This document shows, piece by piece, positions 8,954-17,595 of a stretch of DNA of 64,000 bases. Below the pieces are notes generated by a model, which did no database searches, was not told the DNA's origin, and saw only the letters and a list, made by a program, of their open reading frames with translations. The translations under genes were made by a program, and so were the position numbers. Each line of letters opens with the position of its first letter. Positions within the stretch are counted from its first letter, which is position 1. Origin of the DNA: Candidatus Dechloromonas phosphorivorans (lineage in GTDB: Bacteria; Pseudomonadota; Gammaproteobacteria; Burkholderiales; Rhodocyclaceae). Location: NCBI GenBank assembly GCA_016721185.1, contig JADKIP010000012.1, forward strand, positions 372,001-436,000, in the 5' to 3' direction.

Positions 8954-9832
8954 ATGGAGGTGGTTTCCATCATTTCGACCAAGGGTGGCGTGGGCAAGAC
9001 GACCACGGCGGCAAACCTCGGCGGTTTCGTGGCCGATGCCGGATTGCGCGTACTGCTGCTCGACCTGGACGTGCAGCCGACTCTTTCCAGTTATTACCCG
9101 CTGAGGCACCGCGCGCCGGGCGGCATCTACGAGTTGCTGGCGTTCAATGAGCGGCGCATCGAACAGGTGGTTTCGCATACCTCGATTGCCGGCCTGGATC
9201 TGGTGCTGTCCAACGATGACCGGGGCGAACTGAACACCTTGCTGCTGCATGCGCCGGACGGCCGGCTGCGGCTGCGCAACCTGCTGCCGGTGCTGGCGCC
9301 TTTCTACGATCTTCTGTTGATCGATACGCAAGGCGCGCGCAGCGTGGTGCTGGAGATGGCGGTGCTGGCCTCCCGGCTGGCGCTTTCGCCGGTGACGCCG
9401 GAAATACTGGCGGCCCGCGAACTGCGGCGGGGCACGCTGCAACTGATCGAGGACATCGCCCCCTATAGGCACCTGGGGATCGAGCCACCGCCGCTGCGGC
9501 TGCTGATCAACCGCGTGCATCCGGTCTCCGCCAACGCGCGGCTGATCCAACAGACCTTGCGAGAGCTTTTTCAGGGCCACCACAGCATCCACGTACTGGA
9601 TACCGACGTGCCGGCCATCGAAGCCTATCCACGGGCCTCGATGCAGGGTTTGCCGGTGCATCGAGTGGAATACCGGCAGCCAGCGGGCCGGGTGGCGCCT
9701 GCGGCGCTGGAGACGATGCGCCAACTGGCGGCGGAGTTGTTTCCCGACTGGCAAGCCTGGTTTGCACAGGTTTCCGGGCGGCCCGGTGCGAATATACGGA
9801 ACAGGATGCCGGATCATGGCGAAAACTCATGA
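8954..9832 (+). CDS. parA: ParA-family partition ATPase
   Basis: A 292-residue ParA/MinD-type ATPase. The deviant Walker A motif STKGGVGKTTTAANLGG is near residues 9-25, and the DxxP-type segment LLDLDVQPTLSSYYP follows near residues 37-50. In PFGI-1-class ICEs a ParA (Soj) of this kind stabilises the excised circular form together with the ParB-like protein. ParA, the HicA-like protein and ParB overlap and form one operon. Confidence 0.92.
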   Translation: MEVVSIISTKGGVGKTTTAANLGGFVADAGLRVLLLDLDVQPTLSSYYPLRHRAPGGIYELLAFNERRIEQVVSHTSIAGLDLVLSNDDRGELNTLLLHAPDGRLRLRNLLPVLAPFYDLLLIDTQGARSVVLEMAVLASRLALSPVTPEILAARELRRGTLQLIEDIAPYRHLGIEPPPLRLLINRVHPVSANARLIQQTLRELFQGHHSIHVLDTDVPAIEAYPRASMQGLPVHRVEYRQPAGRVAPAALETMRQLAAELFPDWQAWFAQVSGRPGANIRNRMPDHGENS

Positions 9833-10061
9833 TCTGGCCAGGGGCCAAAAACGGCTGCGCGCGCTGATCGATTTTGCCCTGGGCGAAGGCTGGGGCGTGG
9901 TTCGCACGCCGGGTGGGCACCTGAAGTTCTTCAAGCCGGAATGCGCGTCGATCTATACCAGTTCGACCGCAAGCGACCACCGGGCGGGACTCAATGCCCG
10001 TGCCCAACTCCGCCGTGCCGATTGGCTGGCCGGGATATCGGAAGGTGCCAAGCATGGCTGA
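9816..10061 (+). CDS. HicA-like small RNA-binding-fold protein
   Basis: An 81-residue protein whose ATG overlaps the end of parA by 17 bases and whose stop overlaps the parB start. The segment GEGWGVVRTPGGHLKFFKP followed by IYTSSTASDHRAGLNARAQL matches the HicA (YcfA) double-stranded-RNA-binding fold, in which G[WY].xxRTxGGHxxF carries the catalytic His. No HicB antitoxin accompanies it, so it may be a domesticated HicA relative within the partition operon. It is common between parA and parB in this ICE class; its role there is unknown. Confidence 0.7.
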   Translation: MAKTHDLARGQKRLRALIDFALGEGWGVVRTPGGHLKFFKPECASIYTSSTASDHRAGLNARAQLRRADWLAGISEGAKHG

Positions 10062-11667
10062 TCCGACCCCCATGGAGGTGGCGGGCAAACTGCTCGCAGC
10101 CGGATTCGAGCGCAGCAGTCCCAGCGCCACTGCGTTGAGCGATCCGATCGCGGATACTCCTATGGTGGTCACCCTGGACGAGCTTCGCCCCTACGACCAC
10201 GACCCCCGCGTCACCCGCAACCCCGCTTTCGACGAGATCAAAGCCTCGATCCGCGAGCGGGGGCTGGATGCCCCGCCAGCCATTACCCGCCGCCCGGGCG
10301 AGCCCCACTACATCATCCGCAATGGCGGCAATACCCGGCTGGCGATCCTGCGCGAGCTGTGGAGCGAGACCAGGGACGAGCGTTTCTTCCGCATCGCTTG
10401 CCTATTCCGCCCCTGGCCGGAACGGGGAGAGGTAGTGATGCTGACCGGGCACCTGGCCGAAAACGAGTTGCGGGGTGGCCTGACCTTCATCGAGCGGGCG
10501 CTGGGCATCGAGAAGGCACGGACGTTCTATGAAGAGGAAGGTCTGCAGGCACTATCGCAATCGGAGCTTGCCCGCAGGCTGGCCGCCGATGGCTACCCGG
10601 TGCCGCAATCACACATCAGCCGCATGCAGGATGCTGTCCGTTACCTCTTGCCGGCCATCCCGACAGTGCTCTACGGTGGCCTGGGCCGACATCAGGTGGA
10701 ACGCCTGGCCGTGCTGCGCAAGGCGTGCGAGCGCACCTGGGAGCGACGAACGCCAGGCCGATCGTTGCCTGTCGATTTCGCCACGCTCTTTCAGGAGGTT
10801 CTGGCCCAGTTCGACATGCAGCCGGAGGAATTCTCACCACAACGGGTACAGGACGAACTGGTCGGCCAGATGGCCGAGTTGCTCGGTGCCGACTACGACA
10901 CGCTGAGTCTCGAGATCACCGACGGCGAGATCCGGCAACGGGTGCTGAACAGCGAGCCGATAGCGGTGAAACCAGCCTCGCCCCCATTGCTGCCACCTGT
11001 TGTCGCGGTGAGCGAAAGTTCGCCTGCGCCGACGGGGGCTGTCGTGATTGCCGAGCACAAGCCCGGAGTCGAACAGGCAGTTACACCCGATCAAGCACTC
11101 CCTGACCACAAGCCCGATGAGCGCCTGCAGGCGCATATCGTGTCACCGGCGCCGACGACCGAGCGCTTGCAATCGATCCAGCGCCTGGTGGCGGAACAGA
11201 TGGGCGACGCTTTACCCGACTTCGAACGCAATGCCCTGAGTGCGATCCCCGTCCAGGCCGGTGGGCTCTATCCGATCTCGGATGTCTGGTACATCGAACC
11301 GAGCCTGGATGCGCCGGAGCGCTTGCGGGTGCATATCGCCCAGTTCGCGCGTGAAATTGCCGAAGAGGCGGGTATCGGGAACAGCGTCGAGGTGTGCGAT
11401 ACGGGGCTGGGCTTCGTTTGCCCGCCTGAATGCGCGGTGAACTCGCCCTTCGCGGCCGTGGTTCTTGGGCTACTGCAGGCCCTTTGCGGCCTGCCCTCTC
11501 CCGTATTCGACGGGCCTCGTCTGGCAGCGGACCTGGGTACATTGCTTCAGGGCGGCGGCTCGTTTTCCCGGCTGAGCGATACGGGATTGGTCAAGCTGTT
11601 CCGCCTGCTGCGTCTGGCGCGCCGCCTGCTGGACCTGGAAATCGGCAACGGCGGGAACGGGCCGTGA
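10054..11667 (+). CDS. parB: ICE ParB-family protein (PFGI-1 class)
   Basis: A 537-residue ParB-like protein. The N-terminal ParB/Sulfiredoxin-type domain includes LDELRPYDHDPRVTRNP, PHYIIRNGGNTRLAILREL and a HTH region near residues 160-200 (LSQSELARRLAADGYPVPQS). It matches the ICE family TIGR03764. The long C-terminal half (about 310-537) is specific to ICE ParBs and contains no motif I recognise. It is expected to bind a centromere-like site; the 17-nt palindrome at 13431, 16706 and 18573 is one candidate. Confidence 0.88.
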   Translation: MADPTPMEVAGKLLAAGFERSSPSATALSDPIADTPMVVTLDELRPYDHDPRVTRNPAFDEIKASIRERGLDAPPAITRRPGEPHYIIRNGGNTRLAILRELWSETRDERFFRIACLFRPWPERGEVVMLTGHLAENELRGGLTFIERALGIEKARTFYEEEGLQALSQSELARRLAADGYPVPQSHISRMQDAVRYLLPAIPTVLYGGLGRHQVERLAVLRKACERTWERRTPGRSLPVDFATLFQEVLAQFDMQPEEFSPQRVQDELVGQMAELLGADYDTLSLEITDGEIRQRVLNSEPIAVKPASPPLLPPVVAVSESSPAPTGAVVIAEHKPGVEQAVTPDQALPDHKPDERLQAHIVSPAPTTERLQSIQRLVAEQMGDALPDFERNALSAIPVQAGGLYPISDVWYIEPSLDAPERLRVHIAQFAREIAEEAGIGNSVEVCDTGLGFVCPPECAVNSPFAAVVLGLLQALCGLPSPVFDGPRLAADLGTLLQGGGSFSRLSDTGLVKLFRLLRLARRLLDLEIGNGGNGP

Positions 11668-11684
11668 GCGGGAGGAAATAGCCC

Positions 11685-12245
11685 TTGTCCACACCGCATC
11701 CGCTGAATCAGGCAGTGATCGCGCAGGCATTGCACGACCTGCGCAACGGTCAACTGCGCCGCTGCAAGGCGATGGGATTCGGCGATGCGGAGCTGGAAGC
11801 CCTGAAGCATCCGGAACTGGTCAGCGTCTTGCTCAATGCTTCGGTGTCCTGGTGCTCGGTCACGGTCAATCGCGAAGTCCTGCAACGTCTATTGAAGCAG
11901 GTGGGCGACGTGGAACAGGAAATTGCCACCGTAGACCGCATGCTGCGCCTGGGGGCCAGTACGGAGATGGTGAGCCGCTTCTATGGCCTGACCCATCAGG
12001 AGATCGCGCTGCGGCGCGACATTCTCGGCTTGCCCAAGCGCAAGGGGAGCTACCCGGTGCTCGACGAAGGCCAGGATGTGGCGCTGTGGGAACATTGGAA
12101 AACCCTCGTAGCCCAGCACCATCTGGTCCTGGATGACGATTCGGCGATGCTGACGTTGTGCATGGACCTGGCCGAGGCCATGAGTCTGCCGATGTCGGTG
12201 ATCTGGGCCGCGATTCGGAACTGGATCGACCAGGGGCTGGTTTAG
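11685..12245 (+). CDS. DUF2857 ICE protein
   Basis: A 186-residue protein starting at a TTG, supported by GGAGGAAAT 6-14 bases upstream. The N-terminal pattern LNQAVIAQALHDLRNGQLRRCKAMGF and the HTH-like LGASTEMVSRFYGLTHQEIALRRDILGL match DUF2857, found between parB and the STY4528-type gene in PFGI-1-like ICEs. The HTH-like segment suggests a DNA-binding or replication role; this is inference. Confidence 0.85.
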   Translation: MSTPHPLNQAVIAQALHDLRNGQLRRCKAMGFGDAELEALKHPELVSVLLNASVSWCSVTVNREVLQRLLKQVGDVEQEIATVDRMLRLGASTEMVSRFYGLTHQEIALRRDILGLPKRKGSYPVLDEGQDVALWEHWKTLVAQHHLVLDDDSAMLTLCMDLAEAMSLPMSVIWAAIRNWIDQGLV

Positions 12246-12248
12246 GCC

Positions 12249-13424
12249 ATGGTGCCCGACGACATGCCCTCGGGAGGGGGGCCGGGTGCGCTGTCGAATC
12301 TGTTCGATGTTGCTGTACGGCACATGGACTCAACCCGGAATTCGGCACCCCAGGATGGTTTTCTGTTCAGTGGCAACCGCCATGAGAGCGTACCCCGGCG
12401 GCTGTTTCTCGACCCACGAATGACTCCGCTGGAACGCAACGCATGGCAGGTATTCCGGCTGCAGTTGAACGACGATGGCGTGACGGCGTTTCCGACCTAT
12501 GAGCAGCTTCGCCCCTATCTGGCGTCGATGCCCTGCGGCGCGCTGGCATCCCACGAAACCGTCGCTCGCACCCTGACTCTGCTGCGCCTGACCCGCTGGC
12601 TCAGCCTGGTACGGCGCCGACGCGACCCGAGAACCGGCCGCATTCTGGGCAACCTCTATGTGCTGCATGACGAGCCGCTGAGCCCCTTCGAAGCCATGCA
12701 ACTCGACCCGGATTACCTCGGGCTGGTCAGTCAGGCACTCGACCATGCCGCCAAGGCGGTGCGGATCGTAGGTCTGCACACCCTCCGGGAAATCGCCGAA
12801 GACCCGCTCCTCGGCGGTCGCACCCTGCCCACACGGCTACAGGTACTGGCTCAGCGCATGACTGGAAGCGAAGCTGTACCAGGCTTTCCACAGGCGGATA
12901 CGGTAGCCGATTCCGAAGAAGGACTGAACGGCCGACTGCGGAATGGCGAAGCCCCCTCTTCGGAATCCGAAGCAGGCATGAAACCGGCACCAGAGCACGT
13001 GCTTCGGAATCCGAAGACGGACAGTACGGTACGTAAGAACCGTATGAATGAAGTACTTACAGTACCTCGCCCACATGCCCAGCACGACCTGCGCGTGCCC
13101 GAGCGCTTCCTGCAACTGAGGGAAGAGCAGCAGACCGGTGCGCTGGTCGCCCTGCAGCAGGTGGAGATGGCCCAAAGGCAGGCAGTGCTCGATGAATGGG
13201 CTGCACGCTGCACCAACAGCACGGTGCGAAATCCGGCCGGCTACCTGTTCGGCATCATCCAGAAGGCCATCCGTGGTGAATTCAAGGCGTGGGCCAGCGA
13301 AGCACACGCAGCTTCGACATCATCGGAAGCCACCCGAAGGAGGGGTGCGGAGCCGCCTCCTGCGGACAGGGAAGTGGCCAGGGCTTACCTGGCACGATTG
13401 AGGTCGCTGCTGGGGGATGCATGA
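12249..13424 (+). CDS. STY4528-family ICE replication protein
   Basis: A 391-residue protein matching the STY4528 family, first named in Salmonella pathogenicity island 7. Features include SVPRRLFLDPRMTPLERNAW near residues 48-67, a winged-helix-like region (PTYEQLRPYL then HETVARTLTLLRLTRWLSLV) and a conserved C-terminal AGYLFGIIQKAIRGEF. Family members are thought to help autonomous replication of the excised element. It starts 3 bases after DUF2857. It is the last gene before the cargo insertion point. Confidence 0.85.
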   Translation: MVPDDMPSGGGPGALSNLFDVAVRHMDSTRNSAPQDGFLFSGNRHESVPRRLFLDPRMTPLERNAWQVFRLQLNDDGVTAFPTYEQLRPYLASMPCGALASHETVARTLTLLRLTRWLSLVRRRRDPRTGRILGNLYVLHDEPLSPFEAMQLDPDYLGLVSQALDHAAKAVRIVGLHTLREIAEDPLLGGRTLPTRLQVLAQRMTGSEAVPGFPQADTVADSEEGLNGRLRNGEAPSSESEAGMKPAPEHVLRNPKTDSTVRKNRMNEVLTVPRPHAQHDLRVPERFLQLREEQQTGALVALQQVEMAQRQAVLDEWAARCTNSTVRNPAGYLFGIIQKAIRGEFKAWASEAHAASTSSEATRRRGAEPPPADREVARAYLARLRSLLGDA

Positions 13425-13430
13425 GTGGGG

Positions 13431-13447
13431 CTATCCCCTGGGGATAG
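13431..13447. repeat. 17-nt palindrome, copy 1
   Basis: CTATCCCCTGGGGATAG is a perfect 8-1-8 palindrome lying 6 bases after the STY4528-type gene. Identical arms occur at 16706-16722 and 18573-18589, where only the central base differs. It could be an operator or a ParB-binding (parS-like) site. Confidence 0.75.
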
Positions 13448-13530
13448 GGCTGCAGGATGATTACGGAATTGATCCAACGGTTTCGCCGCGCTCGCTCATG
13501 TCATAGATTCCCCTTGGTCTCGATACAGCT

Positions 13531-13558
13531 TTGACTTGCGATATGCGACACTTACAAG
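13531..13558 (+). promoter_or_regulatory. Candidate sigma-70 promoter for the NdpA cassette
   Basis: TTGACT (13531-13536), a 16-base spacer and TACAAG (13553-13558) form a reasonable sigma-70 promoter. It is followed by GGGAGGG and the ATG at 13578, giving a very short leader. It indicates that the cassette is transcribed on its own. Confidence 0.5.
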
Positions 13559-13577
13559 AAAATACCGGGAGGGAAAC

Positions 13578-14597
13578 ATGAGTGTGATCCACGCAGCTGT
13601 CATTCACAAACTGATCAAGGAACCTCACGGACCGACATCGGTTCAGACCCGGGACGCCGAACTTGAACTCAACGAGCCGGTGAAAAACCTCGTAAACCAG
13701 ATCAGTGAGTTCTACGGATCCAAGGCCAGCAAGGGCTACGGTCGTTTCGAAGATGACGAACTGACATATCCGTCATCGACGGTACTGCGAGATATTTTCA
13801 GGGATCACAGCATCGCCTTCGTTGATGGGACGAAAAAGCTGATGGATGTTCTTGCCGGGAAAGCCATGCAAGCCCCACTGTCCAAGGGTGGCTACGTGCT
13901 GATGGCTCATGGACAATCGAGCTCCAAAGAGGACTGGTTTCTTGTTGCCATCATCAACAACGTCGCAAGCAGCGCCTTAAACGAAGAAACCTTGGAAATC
14001 ATCGAGTCTGTTCACATCGATGTCGATAACTTGCGGGTCGCCGGCCGCGTCAACGTTTCCACGTGGCTGGCCGGTGATGAACACAGCCGCTACGTGGGCT
14101 TCTTGAAGCATCGCGGCGAAGTTGCCGACTACTTCAAGTATTTTCTTGGCTGCAGTATCGTCATCAAAGATGCTGAAGAAACCAAGCGTCTCGTGGAAGC
14201 GCTGCGCACATTCGCGCGTAGCGAGAATCTGGACCAGGAGCGTGAAGACGATTTTCTTCGCAAGGCGCACGCTTACTGCAATGAACACAGCAAGAGCAAG
14301 CAACCCATCAGTCTCGAAGAGTTGACCAATGTGGCTTGGCCGCAGGAGCCAAAAAAACTTCAGAAATCACTGGCTGAGCAAAATATCGAGATCAACGACG
14401 GCTTCGTTCCCGATGGTAGAAGCCTCAGGTCTCTTCTCAAATTTCATGGCAAATCAGAATACTGGACCGTGGACATCGACCGTCGCGCGTTGATCAAGGG
14501 CCATGCACAATACTTGCCCGAAAAGGGGGAGTTAATCCTTCGCAATCTGCCGCCCGCGCTGAAAACAGAGTTGGATGCTGAGGTACGCGATGACTGA
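13578..14597 (+). CDS. NdpA/YejK-like nucleoid-associated protein (cargo)
   Basis: A 339-residue protein resembling the 37-kDa nucleoid-associated protein family (NdpA, YejK). The N-terminus MSVIHAAVIHKLIKEPHGPT, the ISEFYGSKASKGYGRFEDD block and SKGGYVLMAHGQ correspond to conserved blocks of that family. Housekeeping YejK binds chromosomal DNA. Here the gene sits in an ICE cargo slot, heads a three-gene operon (next gene overlaps by 8 bases) and has more even base composition than its neighbours, so acquisition by transfer is likely. Within the cassette it may act as a DNA-binding sensor; this is inference. Confidence 0.8.
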   Translation: MSVIHAAVIHKLIKEPHGPTSVQTRDAELELNEPVKNLVNQISEFYGSKASKGYGRFEDDELTYPSSTVLRDIFRDHSIAFVDGTKKLMDVLAGKAMQAPLSKGGYVLMAHGQSSSKEDWFLVAIINNVASSALNEETLEIIESVHIDVDNLRVAGRVNVSTWLAGDEHSRYVGFLKHRGEVADYFKYFLGCSIVIKDAEETKRLVEALRTFARSENLDQEREDDFLRKAHAYCNEHSKSKQPISLEELTNVAWPQEPKKLQKSLAEQNIEINDGFVPDGRSLRSLLKFHGKSEYWTVDIDRRALIKGHAQYLPEKGELILRNLPPALKTELDAEVRDD

Positions 14598-15768
14598 TTT
14601 GGTCTGGGCCTCGCTCACTCACGTTGCCAAGGGTTTCAAATCCAAGCTGGCCGGAGAGATGCGTGGCACCTTCGTCATTACCGAGGATACAGACCTGAAA
14701 GCCCTCGAATTATGTCTTGGCCACCAAGAAGATACCGGCATGCAGTTACATGGTGCCGCCCATCAGGCCTTGGCTATCGGTAGCGTCTTGGAATTATCGT
14801 TTGCCCCCCGGCCTGGGTATGCGTCGGTAGCCAAAGATATGGACGAGTTGCTGGAGCAGCCCGGCAATCGAATTCGGACGAAACCTCGCTTTCTTGTGCT
14901 CGACACCAAGACGTCCTCAGATGACGCTTCAAATGAAAGTAGCGAGGTCGGCCGTTACCACTTGGTGGTCAAGCTGGTTCAAGCCTTCAAAGACGTTGCG
15001 GGCTTTTTGGATGCTGACGAACAGAATCTTGTGTTCATCAGCAACGGTCGATTTGACATGCCAGTGAACTACAGAACGCAGGATCTCAGAGATTTCGATT
15101 TGGCAGAGGTCAAGGCCCTGACATCGCTTATCCCTACTGATACGCATAAAAAGCAGTGCGCGGCGATTCTGTCTTCCGCCATCGTTGACCTCGTCCGGGC
15201 GCAGCCACCCGAATCTCGCTTCTCGTACCTTTTGCGTAACGCGAAGGCGTTGAGGACGGCTTACGACCAAGGATACAAGATGTATGCTGCGGGCTTCTCT
15301 TATGACAAGCTCAAAGATACGGTCGAAGCGGCTCGCGTTGAATACATCGGAAAAATCCACAAAGTTCTGTCGGATATCCAGAACCAGTTGCTCGGTATCC
15401 CTGTAGCCACGATCATCGTCGCGACACAAATGAAGGTTGCGCCGGGCTTTGGGACAGAGTTCCTCGTGAATTCGGCTGTACTGCTCGGTTGCTGGGTATT
15501 CGCGATACTCACACTGCTCCTGCTCCGGAATCAGCAACACACGCTGTCGGTGCTGAAAGAGGAGATCACAAGGCAGAAACGCCAGCTTGAGAAGGAATAC
15601 GCTCCAGTCGCAGGTAACCTCAACGGCACCTTCAAATCCCTGGAATCTCGAGCACTCACGCAACAGATTGTACTTTGGGTAATCGATGGAGTCGTCGCTG
15701 GCCTACTTCTCTCGCACTGGGCCTACGCGCGTTTGACCCCTGATGCATGGGCCTTCATCTGGTCTTAG
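14590..15768 (+). CDS. Membrane-anchored cassette protein, unknown family
   Basis: A 392-residue protein of unknown family. Its ATG overlaps the stop of the NdpA-like gene (ATGACTGA), so the two are coupled. The first 260 residues are soluble. Two adjacent hydrophobic segments lie near residues 270-312 (IPVATIIVATQM; NSAVLLGCWVFAILTLLLL). They are followed by a charged helix likely to form a coiled coil (LKEEITRQKRQLEKEY) and a third hydrophobic stretch near residues 357-380. A soluble sensor-like head with C-terminal membrane helices is a layout seen in several abortive-infection effectors. I do not recognise a named domain. Confidence 0.75.
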   Translation: MTDLVWASLTHVAKGFKSKLAGEMRGTFVITEDTDLKALELCLGHQEDTGMQLHGAAHQALAIGSVLELSFAPRPGYASVAKDMDELLEQPGNRIRTKPRFLVLDTKTSSDDASNESSEVGRYHLVVKLVQAFKDVAGFLDADEQNLVFISNGRFDMPVNYRTQDLRDFDLAEVKALTSLIPTDTHKKQCAAILSSAIVDLVRAQPPESRFSYLLRNAKALRTAYDQGYKMYAAGFSYDKLKDTVEAARVEYIGKIHKVLSDIQNQLLGIPVATIIVATQMKVAPGFGTEFLVNSAVLLGCWVFAILTLLLLRNQQHTLSVLKEEITRQKRQLEKEYAPVAGNLNGTFKSLESRALTQQIVLWVIDGVVAGLLLSHWAYARLTPDAWAFIWS

Positions 15769-15797
15769 GACGAGAGGCAATCGGCTCGCCACCAGCA

Positions 15798-16676
15798 ATG
15801 CCAAGACAATTTACCAAGCAAATAGCCAGCACGCTGACGGAAGACGACCAGCAAACACTGCAACGCGAAGTTCAGCGCCTACTGGGGCGTTGTTTGATCC
15901 GGATTCAGCAATATGAGCGGCTGATAAAGGCCATCGTCGCTCACCATGACATTTCCGGACCGGCGCATGCTCTGGAGGCAATTCGAGCAGCGCGTATCGA
16001 TGACGCCTCGACCAAAACGCTCGGCGCTCTGGTCGGGCAACTTGTTGGTTCCTACGTCACCACGGAAGCCGCTTCAGACAACGAGAAAGAAGCTGAATTG
16101 CCTGACAACGCCGTTTCGTTCCGGTTTCGAACCCAGTTGAGTCTCTCCGTCGAAGATTACATCCGCACCCAGGACGAACTTCGAGAACTGGTGTCGCTGC
16201 GCAATATGCTGGTCCACCATTTCATCGATCGGCATGACCTCTGGACGACGGAGGGTTGCCGTTCCGCGCAGGAAGCCCTGGATTCCGCATATGCCCGCAT
16301 TGACCAGCACTATGAACAACTACGCGGTTGGGCCGAGCATATGGAACAGGCTCGTCAATTGGCGGCAGAATTCGTACAGTCCGATGCCTTCCGCGACTTC
16401 GTCATCAATGGCATTGCACCGGATGGCTCGGTTGACTGGGCTGGCGCCGGGATTGTTCGAGTACTGCGCGAAGCTGCAAGAGAACTCTCCGTTGAAGGCT
16501 GGACCCCTGTTCACAATGCTGGACGTTGGATTCAGGAGCGCTATCCCACCCAACAACCAGCCAAGTATGGCTGCGCCAGTTGGCGCCAGGTTTTGCATGA
16601 ATCGCGTCTATTCGAACTTCGCTACCGCGAGGTGGATGGACTACGTGCTGCCTGGTACCGAGCCAAGGAAGCATAG
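15798..16676 (+). CDS. HEPN-LOTUS (OST-HTH) predicted RNA-targeting protein
   Basis: A 292-residue protein, counted from the ATG at 15798; an earlier in-frame ATG at 15747 overlaps the preceding gene, so the start is uncertain. The N-terminal helical domain contains the HEPN RNase signature R-N-x-L-V-H (R135, N136, H140). The C-terminal 65 residues (EGWTPVHNAGRWIQERYP, KYGCASWRQVLHES, LFELRY) fit a LOTUS/OST-HTH domain, a small fold that binds RNA and, in studied cases, G-quadruplex RNA. HEPN fused to OST-HTH is a known bacterial architecture with no settled function. In this operon it is the likely RNA-cleaving effector. Confidence 0.72.
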   Translation: MPRQFTKQIASTLTEDDQQTLQREVQRLLGRCLIRIQQYERLIKAIVAHHDISGPAHALEAIRAARIDDASTKTLGALVGQLVGSYVTTEAASDNEKEAELPDNAVSFRFRTQLSLSVEDYIRTQDELRELVSLRNMLVHHFIDRHDLWTTEGCRSAQEALDSAYARIDQHYEQLRGWAEHMEQARQLAAEFVQSDAFRDFVINGIAPDGSVDWAGAGIVRVLREAARELSVEGWTPVHNAGRWIQERYPTQQPAKYGCASWRQVLHESRLFELRYREVDGLRAAWYRAKEA

Positions 16677-16705
16677 ACGAATCGTTTCTGCGCTCCGGGT
16701 CAGGC

Positions 16706-16722
16706 CTATCCCCAGGGGATAG
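16706..16722. repeat. 17-nt palindrome, copy 2
   Basis: CTATCCCCAGGGGATAG, identical in its arms to the copy at 13431. The two copies bracket the NdpA/membrane/HEPN-LOTUS cassette exactly, with 30 bases between the last stop codon and this copy. Confidence 0.75.
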
Positions 16723-16845
16723 CTGGAACGGTCAACCCTTTCCAAACGAGCAAAACTGGGCGGCAGCCGGTTGCGCTTTCTTGACTGACTCCCTTCCGTC
16801 GGATGCCGATGCTGGCGACTCCCTTCTTTCAAGCGAGTCGCCCAT

Positions 16846-17595
16846 ATGGCCAACGAGCCCCTGCAACTGAATCTTGGATCACTGCGCAGCGCGATGTCGC
16901 TGACGCTGCATACCCACCACGCTTCCCGCATCTGGCACGGCCGCGCTGCCGCCGAGGGGCGCCCCGGCATCATCGGCCTCAACGGCTTCATCAGCGCGAT
17001 GAACAAGATGAAGCGCGGCGCCGAGCAGGACGACCCCTATTCGGACTGGTGGATGCTGCGCATCGAGGACAAACTGGCCGATACGAAAATCCGGCTGCAG
17101 GCCCTGCGCGAACAGGTGGACCAGGCGCTGGCCGGCGTGCCGCCCGCCCTCAGCCTGGGCGAAAACCTGAACGTGCAGCCGGTGAAGCTACCGCTGTTCG
17201 TCAATGCCCAACTCGGCTTTGCCGCCGTCTACCTGCTGGCCGACTACGATGATCTGGCACGCAAGCTGATCCTGGCCCACCACACGGCACTGATCGACCG
17301 CAGCACGCTGGAGCGCTGGCTAAACGACGGCGCCCATGCGCTGCGCAGCCTGTTTTCCCTGGCGCAGCAGTATCGGTATTCGGGCGCCAGCCGTGACGAC
17401 TTTGCGGCGAAGAACGCTGTGGCGCGAGCGGCGTTGGAGAAGTTCGGGGAATTGTCGCAGGAGGTCATGGAAGGCACGCGTCGTTCGCGCTTCGCACCAC
17501 CTATCGTGCGCCGGAATGCCAAATCAGATGAAAGCAGCACCGATGCCCAGACATCCGGGGCTTCCGAGCCGGATGACGAGGATCTCCAAGCATGA
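16846..17595 (+). CDS. TIGR03761 ICE protein (PFL_4669 family)
   Basis: A 249-residue protein matching the ICE family TIGR03761: SLRSAMSLTLHTHHASRIWHGR, PGIIGLNGFISAMNKMKRGA, DDPYSDWWMLRIEDKL. Members are found only in PFGI-1-class ICEs, in the replication region between the STY4528-type gene and topB. The next gene overlaps by 4 bases. The biochemical function is unknown. Confidence 0.88.
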   Translation: MANEPLQLNLGSLRSAMSLTLHTHHASRIWHGRAAAEGRPGIIGLNGFISAMNKMKRGAEQDDPYSDWWMLRIEDKLADTKIRLQALREQVDQALAGVPPALSLGENLNVQPVKLPLFVNAQLGFAAVYLLADYDDLARKLILAHHTALIDRSTLERWLNDGAHALRSLFSLAQQYRYSGASRDDFAAKNAVARAALEKFGELSQEVMEGTRRSRFAPPIVRRNAKSDESSTDAQTSGASEPDDEDLQA

